In this document: piece by piece, positions 1 through 9,200 of the stretch | Layout: the number at the start of each line of letters is the position of its first letter | Position numbering within the stretch: position 1 is the stretch's first letter | Origin: Blattamonas nauphoetae | Lineage: Eukaryota; Preaxostyla; Oxymonadida | DNA: 64,000 bases | NCBI GenBank assembly: GCA_033064195.1 | Contig: JARBJD010000195.1 | Span: 62,001-126,000, forward strand | Reading direction: 5' to 3' | Notes under the pieces: model-generated | The model's database searches: none | What the model was told of the DNA's origin: nothing | Seen by the model: only the letters and a program-made list of their open reading frames with translations | Made by a program: the position numbers and the translations under genes

Positions 1-289
1 ACTGACGCCGATGGAGAATGCCTTCCCGGGGTGGGAGCCGAACCCGTCGAGCCCGCTTCTGGCGACGGCGAAGGAGTGCTACAAGAAGGTGTATGGAAAG
101 GAGGCCGAGATCTATGCGATCCACGCTGGGCTGGAGTGTGGCGTGCTGCAGGAGAAGCACCCAGGCCTGCAGAGCATCTCTGTGGGGCCGTACTTGAAGA
201 ACGTGCACTCGCCGAAGGAGGAGCTGATGCTGGACACGGTTCCTGGGATTAACAAGCTGATCATTGCGATTCTGGAAGCTATCGAATAA
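1..289 (+). CDS. pepD: Aminoacyl-histidine dipeptidase (PepD-like, M20 family), C-terminal end
   Basis: This is the last ~96 codons of a gene that begins before the window; the frame is open from base 2 to the TAA at 287-289. The segment IHAGLECG, then ISVGP and NVHSPKEE, matches the C-terminal catalytic-domain end of bacterial PepD, a zinc dipeptidase that cleaves Xaa-His dipeptides such as carnosine in the cytosol. The His in HAGLEC and the His in the VHSP loop belong to the conserved metal- and substrate-site region of the M20 family. No intron is seen in the visible part. Family assignment is from recalled motif order, and the metal-binding N-terminal half is outside the window. The next gene starts 160 bp downstream on the same strand. 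Confidence 0.85.
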   Translation, partial: LTPMENAFPGWEPNPSSPLLATAKECYKKVYGKEAEIYAIHAGLECGVLQEKHPGLQSISVGPYLKNVHSPKEELMLDTVPGINKLIIAILEAIE

Positions 290-448
290 CCAGTTCTTTT
301 GCTCTTTTTCTTTTCTCATTCAGCACTATTCCTGTCGATTTTCTTTTTCTTTCGACAATGAGAGGTTTAAAGACTAACCAAGGAGCGAACTGCTTTCGGT
401 GGTAAAAAGTCGTGATCAAAAAATAACGGTTGATCGATCCATCTGAAA
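290..448. other. Intergenic spacer with possible upstream element
   Basis: 159 bp between the dipeptidase stop and the first kinase start. It is T-rich at the left, and the decamer ttgatcgatc lies at 430-439, ten bases before the ATG. The same decamer lies at 41036-41045, close before the ATG of another kinase copy (41051). It could be part of a promoter or simply inherited paralogous flank; no other signal is visible. Confidence 0.3.
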
Positions 449-2761
449 ATGGCACAAAAAGGAGAATCGATGATTCCGAAAGGTTGTATGTGTTGTGCTT
501 TGCTATTTGATCTTTTTTCTGTGTTTACATTTCAGGCTCGTTTGTGCGTCCAATCAGCGAAGGAGCTTTTGGTCAAGTTCTGGAACTCTGGGAAAAGTCG
601 ACCGGAAAGTCGTATGCTCTGAAACTGATTCCTCGATTGACAGAAGCGGATCAGAAGCGAGCGGAGCGTGAAGTGTCACTTCTGGAGCGATTCCGACATT
701 CTCGAATTGTTGGATTGCACAAATCATTTGTGATTGGTGGATATCATGGAATTGTGATGGATCTTGGAAAGCGTAATTTGAAGGACTTGATTCTGGACTT
801 TGAATCTCGGAATGAACTGATTCCTCTTGAAGTATCCTCTCCATTCTCATCCTTCTCGTTCTGCTATGTCTTCTTCTGATTTGATTGAATTGCACTCTCT
901 CTCATTTGTTGTTTTGTGTTTCAGGTTGCCGTTCAGATTGGCATTGACATTGCGGAAGGGCTTTGTGTGATGCACAACAGTTCGCCTCATGCGATTACTC
1001 ATGGAGATCTGAAGCCTGAGAATGTTCTTCTTTCGGAAGACAACCGCGCGATGCTCTGTGTGCGCTTCTGTCATTTATTCATCTCAACTTTTTGTACTTT
1101 TTCCTTTATTCTCTCATCTTAACGATCTCTTTTTCTGTGTGTTTATCTTCTGTTTCAGGTGATTTGGGAGCAGCAGATGCATCTGGCGTGAACACATCGC
1201 ATTCAGCGAAGGAGATTGGCACATTTGAATACAACTCGCCTGAACGGCTGGACGACACCGACCAGCGTGGAACTCCCGCAAGTGACGTCTGGTCGTTGGG
1301 AGTGATGCTGCATCGGATGGTGACGGGGAAGCCTCTGTTTGGGGTGGATCGTTAGTATCGATGATTCGAGCGATCATGGACTTTGATGAGTCGAAACTCT
1401 CGACTTCGATTCCTTCAGCGATCCGAAGTGTTCTCGGACGACTTCTTGACCCTGTCTGCCACTTTCTCGCTTTTTTCTCTCGTTTCTATCACAATCTTTC
1501 TCATTTCCTCCTCTCCACTTCTTCTCATCATTTTTTGCATTCTCTTCTTCTGCTTATCAGAATCCTGATTGTCGGGCAACGTCGACCCAACTGTTCAAAG
1601 GTCGACTGCTGGAAAGGATGTTGGGACCTGAAACGTCCCTCTCGAAGTTGAAAGATGGACAGATTCAGTGTCTCGAAAACAAGCTCGCCAAACTCACCGA
1701 AGAGAACGACTCACTCCAGAAAACCAAACAGGATTATAAAGTACTCCTCCGAAGCCACAGGTCATTCAATTTCGACCACCTACCTTTCCTCAACATCATT
1801 CCGATCAAAGCCTTCAAGATCAGAAAACAAACGTTCACACTTTCCAGACCTGAGCATAACCATTTCGGATCTGTTTACGGCCGAGTTATTATTGCAGAGC
1901 CGATCACTCGCGGAATTGTCTCAGTCTCAATCACTCTCCACACTCTCACCACATCCGAACATGGTGAACCCTTTTGCTTATTTCTCTCTCCTACAGCAGG
2001 TCCTTTCTCACTGGTGGGGGATATCTTGACGTTTAAATTTACAATTTATTGGACATCATCGAAGGGCCACCTCGAAATCGATTTGACATCAACTGGCGAG
2101 GGTAGGATCGATGCACCGTGTCACGAACCACTGAGAGAGGGAGATACAGTTGTGGTAGAAGTGAACATGGAATCGAATCCACGCACTGTCCAATTCTTTG
2201 TGAATGGGAAGGCTGGAAAGTGTTACGTGGCTGGCATTCCTGAATCGATGCATGTGATTGTGTGTTCTTTCTTCCTCTTCTCATTTCTCACAGATGGTGG
2301 CAGAAGGTGTCGGGACATCGTTTCGATTGAACGGCGTGACCCTTCTCACAACACCAACTCCATTCGCTCCACAGATGAAATGCATTCCGTATTCAAAAGC
2401 GAACGAGTTGACTCTAAACACAGCTGGGCTCCAGCCAACGTCTGTCTCAGAAGTTGGAGGAGTTCCACTAGCCAGTCTGTCGCAGAAGCCACCAACATCA
2501 ACAGGATCTGCCTCGTCGTCTGCTCCACAGGAGACCCAAGCTGGAGTCTCTCATCCATCTGCATCGCTTGCGTCGGGTGGCTCGGGCTCTCGTGTGTCGA
2601 ATGTGCAGCCAGCTCAAGGGAGGGTGAAAGCGAAAGAACACCCTGATTACATTCCGTGGCTGGAGAAAGCGAAAGTGAAGAGTGTGGGATTCCTGAAGAT
2701 GCAAATGCGAAATATTGGACTGAACCCAGACGCTCTCGACGACCCCGAAATGCTTGTGTAG
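449..2761 (+). pseudogene. Protein kinase-SPRY gene with captured C-terminal tail, one apparent frameshift
   Basis: My splice model is 449-485, 536-831, 925-1057, 1159-1453, 1561-2259, 2294-2761 (about 642 residues), with GT-AG introns including one of 34 nt. Domains in order: kinase (glycine loop SEGAFG, ALK lysine, catalytic loop HGDLKPEN, DLG in place of DFG, SPE in place of APE); a coiled-coil linker; a SPRY-like domain (VNMESNPRTVQFFVNGKAG); and a Pro/Ser-rich tail ending GLNPDALDDPEMLV. The tail is nearly identical to the end of the gene at 49374-51816, so this copy is a fusion. The fourth exon is 295 nt where the paralogues have 296: one base is missing near 1341-1345 (TTTGGGG-TGG against TTTGGGGGCGG), which puts a TAG in frame. 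Everything else is open, so this is a recent lesion or a read error. The kinase is probably cytosolic; its substrate is unknown. Confidence 0.75.
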
Positions 2762-3182
2762 CTGAGATGAGAGCCATTCTGTAGTTTCACTGCAATGTGG
2801 AGTATCTCCCTTCGTGAAAACCGTGTTAAATGCAACATTCACCAACAAAAAGCTTTTTCAGAATACTGTTTCTTTTCATCCCATTTCACTGTTTTATCTC
2901 TTTCTCCTGTATTGCCGGGAAACCTTGGGAGCAGTTCTGATGATTCTTGAAGGGTTGGTCCATTGTTTTCGCATCAACAAGCAATCCTCTTCTGAACTCG
3001 TCAGCTTTGTTCCCTTTCATGATTCTGAAGCTGGTACAAAGACCACAACTTCAACTGCGAATCTCAAACCATTTTCTCATTGGAAATCATTCCGTCATCC
3101 GTCGCAAATGGAAACTTTCTTCGTCTTCTTCATCTGCGCGTTGCAGAGCACAGTGACAGGTATCAATTACAAACATTGAGTG
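2762..3182 (+). other. Duplicated 3' flank of the fusion gene, possible gene fragment
   Basis: This stretch matches the reverse complement of 44600-45188, the 3' flank of the SPRY-SPRY gene on the other strand. Both copies keep a similar open frame, containing NATFTNKKLFQ and later FVPFHDSEA or LVPFHDSEA, with several amino-acid differences. It may be a long 3' untranslated region or an exon remnant of another gene. I do not recognise the protein. It shows that the fusion gene and its flank were duplicated together. Confidence 0.4.
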
Positions 3183-3464
3183 AAGAATGAGGGGTAAGGA
3201 ACTGAAAGAGAGCGAGTGAAGATGGGAACAATGCAATTATTCGAGAAAGAAGAATGGAAACATGACAGCTCGCAGGAGGATCAGCAAGCAGGGACACCAT
3301 CGACAAAAGGAAAAATAGAAGGAAGAAACGAGAACACAGTGACAGACACAGATAGTGACTCGATATGGAGAGAAGACACACCAAAGATCAGGGTTCAATG
3401 TCGCCGAATCGTCGCCATCTCCGTATACAGATAGCAAATCAGCTATGAGTGACTTTCGGTAGGA
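3183..3464. other. Unannotated spacer
   Basis: About 280 bp of purine-rich sequence with only short open stretches. No recognisable protein, RNA or repeat; it ends where the outer edge of the large inverted repeat begins. Confidence 0.4.
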
Positions 3465-3916
3465 AAAAGATATGAAAATGAGAGTCGAAAGGGATGAGAA
3501 GGAAAATAGTGTTCAGAAAAGAGGAAAAATGAGAAACAAGGAATGTTGAGTACACACAAATGAAGAATGGCGAACGATGAGAATGAACCTAACCAGATCT
3601 CGTCCACTTCATGTTTGATCCGTTCCTCTGAAGAATGGACTCAATGACAATTCCGGGAACATGTTTGGATTATTTTAGGTTTTGAGGTGAATTCACAAAC
3701 TATACAGGCTGAAAATAGAACGCCAATCATTTATCGAACTCCAAATCATCTCGTGTTCCGATTTCTTGTTCCATTCGTGAATGAATCCACCATGTCATGA
3801 CAATTGTTCGAAACAAAACAAAGCGCAAAAAATGCGGACCTCATGATTCGTAGTGCAAAAATAGTGAAGAATAACCGAGAAAAAATTAGTGGGAAGTTAC
3901 TATTTGTCTCAGGCAT

Positions 3917-4363
3917 CTAGCAGACACGGTATGCGTGAGTTGGGTAGTTGTATCTGATCCAAACAGAGGTGCTCAGAACAACCACGCCATCTTTCGGGTT
4001 TGCTGCATGGATCGTCTGGCCGTTGTATCCGACCATTCCAACATGCCCTTTGTTCCACAAGAGGTCACCTGGCTTCGCGTTCTTAACTCCGACACTCTTC
4101 AGTCCGCCTGGATATCCATATGTTGTGCCTGGAACTTTCTTGCCTGCTTTCTTGTAAGCCATGTAAACCAATCCAGAGCAATCGAAACATTTTGGGCCAA
4201 GTCTGCAGCATTGTCCAGCTGCACCTGTGCATTGTGCCATTGAGTAGCCTTTTCCCTTCTGAGCAAAGGCGTACCTCACAGCGGTGTCAACGCATCCATT
4301 TGTTGCGTTCTCGAATGGAACAAATTCGGTGGCAGAGACAAGTGAGACAATGAAATAGAACAT
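3917..4363 (-). CDS. Secreted NlpC/P60 cysteine peptidase (left copy)
   Basis: 148 residues, intronless. A hydrophobic N-terminus (MFYFIVSLVSA) looks like a signal peptide. The catalytic Cys62 lies in FDCSGLV, His107 in GHVGM and a polar third residue, probably His119, in IHAAN: the NlpC/P60 triad order. Family members cleave the D-gamma-Glu to diamino-acid bond of bacterial peptidoglycan stem peptides, so a role in killing or digesting gut bacteria is plausible. I chose the Met shared by both copies; an upstream in-frame ATG at 4381 exists only here. Six additional cysteines suggest disulphides in a secreted enzyme. It is divergently paired with an identical protein on the plus strand. The bacterial type and lack of introns suggest horizontal acquisition by an ancestor. 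Confidence 0.85.
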   Translation of the reverse strand: MFYFIVSLVSATEFVPFENATNGCVDTAVRYAFAQKGKGYSMAQCTGAAGQCCRLGPKCFDCSGLVYMAYKKAGKKVPGTTYGYPGGLKSVGVKNAKPGDLLWNKGHVGMVGYNGQTIHAANPKDGVVVLSTSVWIRYNYPTHAYRVC

Positions 4364-4537
4364 TTCTGAATAGTTGATCATACCCTTTATTCACACCTCC
4401 ACAAAATGCATCATTTCAGAAAACTGATTTTTAATCGTAGCTCTTTTTTAACAATTTGTTTACGGCTTGCGACAGGGTTTGGAGATGTTCGAAACATGAT
4501 AAGATGCAAATAAAGGACATGATCAATATTCTCAGAA
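4364..4537. promoter_or_regulatory. Shared centre between divergent NlpC/P60 genes
   Basis: 174 bp separate the two start codons, so this must hold the promoters of both genes or a bidirectional promoter. It is AT-rich. Short inverted matches at its edges (gatca close to each start) are the end of the palindrome arms; the middle is not palindromic. No named core element can be assigned. Confidence 0.4.
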
Positions 4538-4984
4538 ATGTTCTATTTCATTGTCTCACTTGTCTCTGCCACCGAATTTGTCCCATTCGAGAACGCAACA
4601 AATGGATGCGTTGACACCGCTGTGAGGTACGCCTTTGCACAGAAGGGAAAAGGCTACTCAATGGCACAATGCACAGGTGCAGCTGGACAATGCTGCAGAC
4701 TTGGCCCAAAATGTTTCGATTGCTCTGGATTGGTTTACATGGCTTACAAGAAAGCAGGCAAGAAAGTTCCAGGCACAACATATGGATATCCAGGCGGACT
4801 GAAGAGTGTCGGAGTTAAGAACGCGAAGCCAGGTGACCTCTTGTGGAACAAAGGGCATGTTGGAATGGTCGGATACAACGGCCAGACGATCCATGCAGCA
4901 AACCCGAAGGATGGCGTGGTTGTTCTGTCTACTTCTGTGTGGATCAGATACAACTACCCAACTCACGCATACCGTGTCTGCTAG
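4538..4984 (+). CDS. Secreted NlpC/P60 cysteine peptidase (right copy)
   Basis: 148 residues, with a translation identical to the minus-strand copy at 3917-4363: signal-like N-terminus, Cys62, His107 and His119. Nucleotide differences are silent, including an AGC to TCT serine codon change that needs several substitutions. That indicates purifying selection on both copies after duplication, or selection for the same residues through conversion. The stop is TAG in both copies. The 3' flank keeps homology with the other arm for about 450 bp. Likely role as for the left copy: a secreted peptidoglycan hydrolase. Confidence 0.87.
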   Translation: MFYFIVSLVSATEFVPFENATNGCVDTAVRYAFAQKGKGYSMAQCTGAAGQCCRLGPKCFDCSGLVYMAYKKAGKKVPGTTYGYPGGLKSVGVKNAKPGDLLWNKGHVGMVGYNGQTIHAANPKDGVVVLSTSVWIRYNYPTHAYRVC

Positions 4985-5466
4985 ATGCCTGAGACAAATA
5001 GTATATTCCCCTGATTTTTTTCTAAATTACTCTTCACTATTTTTGCAATTCGCAACCTGAGTTTCGCATTTTTTGCGCTTTGTTTTGTTTGGAACAATTT
5101 TCGTGAAATTGTGGATTCCATCACGGATGGAACATGAAAAAAGAACTCGAGATGATTTTATGTTCCGTTAATGATTGGTGTTCAATATCCATCTTGAATG
5201 GATTGTGGATTCTCCAACAAACATAAATTCCGTCTCAACATATTCCCTGAGCTGTAATTAAGTCAAAACTCTGGATGAACGGATCAAACATGAAGTGGAC
5301 GAGATCTGGTTTGGTTCATTCTCATCGTTCGCCATTCTTCATTTGTTTATCCTCAGCACACCTTGTTCCTCATTTTCTCTCTTTTCTGAACACTATTTTC
5401 CTTCTCTTCCCTTTGAAATCTCATTTTCATCTCTTTTACTTTCTTCAGGTCCGTTGATCGCAGATA

Positions 5467-5950
5467 GTGTGCGTAAATGCAGAGATTGCCCTGAATAATC
5501 GAAACCAAGCTCCTATCCGAAACCAATCAAGGAATAAAGGTCCTGAAAAGGAAGAACATGAATTTGGTGACCTAGAAAGCTCGTTTGACCAACAAAAGTC
5601 TTTATCGACTGTCTCTGACGGCAACATCGCAATCGAATGGATATCAACTGGATTCCAGGTGATCGAAGAACCGTGCCACGACCCGCTGAAAGAGGGAGAC
5701 ATTGTTGTGATGGAAGTGAATATGGAGTCGAATCCACGCACTGTCCAATTCTTTGTGAATGGTAAGGCTGGAAAGGGTTACGTGGCTGGCATTCCTGAAT
5801 CAATGCGCGTGGTGGTATGTTCTTCCTCCATCTTCTCATTTCTCACAGATACAGACATATGGTGAGGGAACATCGTTTCGATGGAACATCATCAGTTGTC
5901 TCACAAAACAATCTTCTTTGTCACTGGAAATAGAAGGCATTGACTGGTAA
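5467..5950 (+). pseudogene. SPRY-domain remnant of a kinase-SPRY gene
   Basis: Two exons, 5467-5814 and 5849-5950, with the family's 34-nt intron (5815-5848). The first carries the SPRY half-domain (GDIVVMEVNMESNPRTVQFF, then VNGKAGKGYVAGIPESM). The second encodes EGTSFRW and ends EIEGIDW-stop, matching the 102-nt terminal exon of the gene at 47196-49096 (EMEAIPW-stop). The kinase and the first SPRY half are missing; the left edge coincides with the end of the inverted repeat at ~5445. It is best read as the 3' stump of a kinase-SPRY gene cut by the rearrangement that built the palindrome. Confidence 0.7.
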
Positions 5951-6213
5951 CTCAGCGATATGGAGCACCTCTATTGATGGAAACTGTGACCAACGTGGAA
6001 CTGTCCCACACGCCAGTTTTTCGGAACCATTGGTATTCTCGTGCTGGATGAGCATCAATGATATTGTGTTACTTTTGATTGGTTTTGTCTAGGCATTCTT
6101 CAATTTGATCGTGATTCTGTTTTCTCACGACAGATTTCCTGTTGTTTCGAATCACTTTTCTGATTGGTCACCAAATGAATGTGACAATGTGGAGACTGAG
6201 ATTTGTGAAAATC
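5951..6213 (+). promoter_or_regulatory. Upstream region of gene A, conserved with the gene B upstream region
   Basis: From ~6081 to the ATG at 6214 this sequence matches 12206-12338 closely (ggttttgtctaggcattctt, then the run into atttgtgaaaatcatggg). A weaker version of the first part follows the gene B stop at ~33011. It probably holds the promoter and 5' leader of the SPRY-array kinases, or the 3' signals of the preceding gene copy. No core motif can be named. Confidence 0.45.
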
Positions 6214-9200
6214 ATGGGTTCAGAGATCATCTGTGCTGAAATGGCACAGAAAGTGGAATCGATGATTCCGCCGGGCTGTATGTGTTATGTTATGCTATTT
6301 GATCATTTTTCTGTGTTTCTGTTCAGACACGCTTGTGCGTCCAATCAGCGAAGGCGCTTTTGGTCGAGTTCTGGAAATCAAGGAATTGTCGACCGGAAAG
6401 TCGTATGCTCTGAAACTGATTCCTCGATTGACAGAAGCGGATCAGAAGCGGGCGGAGCGTGAAGTGTCACTCCTGGAGCGATTCCGACATTCTCGAATTG
6501 TTGGATTGCACGAATCATTTGTGATGGAAACGTATCATGGAATTGTGATGGATCTTGGAAAGCGGAATCTGAAGGACTTGATGATGGACTTTGAATCTCG
6601 GAATGAATTGATTCCTCTTGAGGTTTCCTCTCCTTTTTAGTTTCTCTTTCTCATCATTCTCATTCTCCTCTTCTTTGATTGTATTGAACTGTCTCTCATT
6701 TCTTGTTTTATGTCTCAGGTTGCAGTTATGATCTGCATTGACATTGCGGAAGGGCTTAGTGTGATGCACAACCATCCAACAAACGCGATGGCTCATGGAG
6801 ATCTGAAGCCTGAGAATGTTCTTCTTTCGGAAGACAACCGTGCAGTACTCTGTGTGAATTCTTCTCTTATCTGCCACTTCCTTCAACTTCTTTTTCCATT
6901 TTCGTCACTTTTTTCAATCAGTCACTTTTCTCATTTTTGGCTTCTGTGTCAGGTGATTTGGGAGCAGCGGATGCATCTGGAGTGAATGTCACGCGCTCGG
7001 CGTCGGAAGTGGAGACGTGTGAATACAACTCGCCTGAACGATGTGAAGAAGACGATGCGAAAGGAACCCCAGCGAGTGATGTGTGGTCGTTGGGAGTGAT
7101 GCTGTGCCGAATGGTGACAGGGCAGGCGTTGTTCAGTGGGAAGTCGACGTGGAAACTGATGCAAGCGATCATGGACTTCGATGAATCGAAACTTCCAACA
7201 AACATTCCCGATGATGTCCGCGTCGTTTTGGTGAAAATGTTGGAGCCTGTATGTCGTGGAGAATCTGCTATTGATTGTTTTCTTGCATTTTCTGTTGTAT
7301 TATTCTTAATTCTGCATTCACTGTCCTCTTTTCACATCTTCTTTTCATCTGTTCAGAATCCAGCATCTCGAGTGACATCGACCCAACTGTTCGATGGACG
7401 TCAACTGGAGCGGATTTTGGGTCCCGAAACGCCTCTTTCGAAAATGAAAGATTTGTTGATCCAGTCAGCATCGAGAAAGCCAAAACAGAAAAGCCAATAT
7501 GAGCAAAACCCGAATATCTCTGAAATGAAAGAGGAACAAGCAAAACATCAAGCTTTGTTGGAACGGAACAAGAATCTGAAGAGAGATTTGGAGCTGGCGA
7601 CTCCAGAAACGACTCGAGAATGTGTTGCTATGAACACAATTGGGAACAGCAAAAAGGATTCAGGTGAAGACACAGCTCGACAAACAGAAAACGAGCGAAA
7701 TGAGGAATTGAGGAATCAGGATGTGTTGTCAGCGATGCTTCCGTCGATGTGGCCTCGCACTGAGTCGATCACATCATTTGATTCGAAAGCGCACAAACTG
7801 ACAGGAGATTGTGTTGTTCAGACAGTGAAACTGGGTCAGGACTGGCGGACGGTGTTCACGTTTGGGCTGATTGCTGGAGAATGGGAACTGTCGATTCGTG
7901 GAAATGAGAACCCCCTCTCGTCCGTGTGTATGTGAATTTCGTCGATTTTCTGACTCTTTCGTTTTGTAGTGCTTAGCTTCCTGCGATTTCCGCTTCCCGA
8001 TGGCCATCTTCAGAAACAGTGTGGAACGTACGATGACCCGATTGGAGGAGATTTCGACCTTTCGAATGGGCGGATGTGGAGACAAGGGAAGGAACTGAAG
8101 CCAGCCGGGACGAACAAGGCGTGCACGGAGGTTGGGCAGACAGCGTCGATTCGGGTTGATCTGTCGAAACGGGAGGCTCGTCTGGTGGTTGATGGTGTCG
8201 CTCAGCCTGGGATCTTCGAGAACATCCCGTGCCAGGTGTGTCTGGGAATGAGCACAGGATACGGAAAGAGGAAGAGTGCTGTAGAAATCATTCATCTTCG
8301 GCGACTGAACGCATCGCTGATTCGTCCGAAACTGACCATCCCTCTCAACACCCCAACTTGCTTTTTTGGGACAAGTTCGTTTTCGACATTCAATCCTGAG
8401 TACCACACAATCACAACAACAACCGTTATCCCCAAAACTTCTGAGGTTGGAGGAAATACTTGGAGAACTGTTCTGACGCGCCCAATCACGCAGGGCGTTT
8501 GGGAACTCAAGATCCGAGCACGCTACAACACCTTTCGTAATTTCTGTGTGTTTTGGGATGATCATTTCTTCCTTTTTTTCACACGAATTTCCTCTCTTTT
8601 CACTTCGATCCCTTGTTCTCATCGCTCTCATCTCCTTTCCCTCTTTCTTCATCTTTTCAGCAATCGGCTTCCTCAAACATCCTCCTCCTTCTGATGCGAC
8701 CGAATTTGGTTGTGGATACCATCGCAGTGGGATTGGTGCTGATTTCCTTCTTTTCAGTGGAAAGATGTGGCAGTCAGGGAAAGAATTCAAGCCCGAAGGA
8801 ACAAACAGGAGATGCAACAAGATTGGACATACCGCAGCGATTCGCGTGAACATAACACGAAAGGAAGCGACGCTGTTTGTGGACGACGAGGAACAGCCTG
8901 GGATCTTCACTGGGAATCCCAGACAAGTTGTGCTTGGCAATCTCTGCCAACGTGGACAATCATGGAATTCCTGTCGAAGTGATATGGCTGAAGCGAGTGG
9001 ACACAGAGACGCCGAAGCCAGCCACGAACACCACTCCAACGTCGTCACCGAACACTCCTTCGCAGTCAACACCTCAACCAGCTGTTGCTCTCTCAACGTC
9101 ACAGACACCCGCTCAACCCGCCCAATCGAGATCGAATGTTGCTCAGTCGAATTCGCAGACACCGCAGCAGTCTCCGCCTCAACGAACAGTGGCTGCTTCG

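Larger units (their letters stand above)
3465..5445. repeat. Large inverted repeat (~0.9 kb arms) carrying two NlpC/P60 genes
   Basis: The left arm (~3465-4363) reads as the reverse complement of the right arm (~4538-5445), with a ~174-bp centre. Inside the two coding regions identity is very high, with a few synonymous differences. The flanks have diverged more but remain alignable; for example, the segments around 3590-3625 and 5275-5310 match almost base for base in opposite orientation. The gradient of identity, highest over the genes, suggests selection or gene conversion on the coding part after an inverted duplication. A perfect assembly artefact is unlikely because the arms differ. 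Confidence 0.85.

Noticed and set aside
3465-5445. Inverted repeat as a pure assembly fold-back artefact
   Set aside because: The arms differ at many flank positions and at silent sites, which a fold-back of one molecule would not produce.
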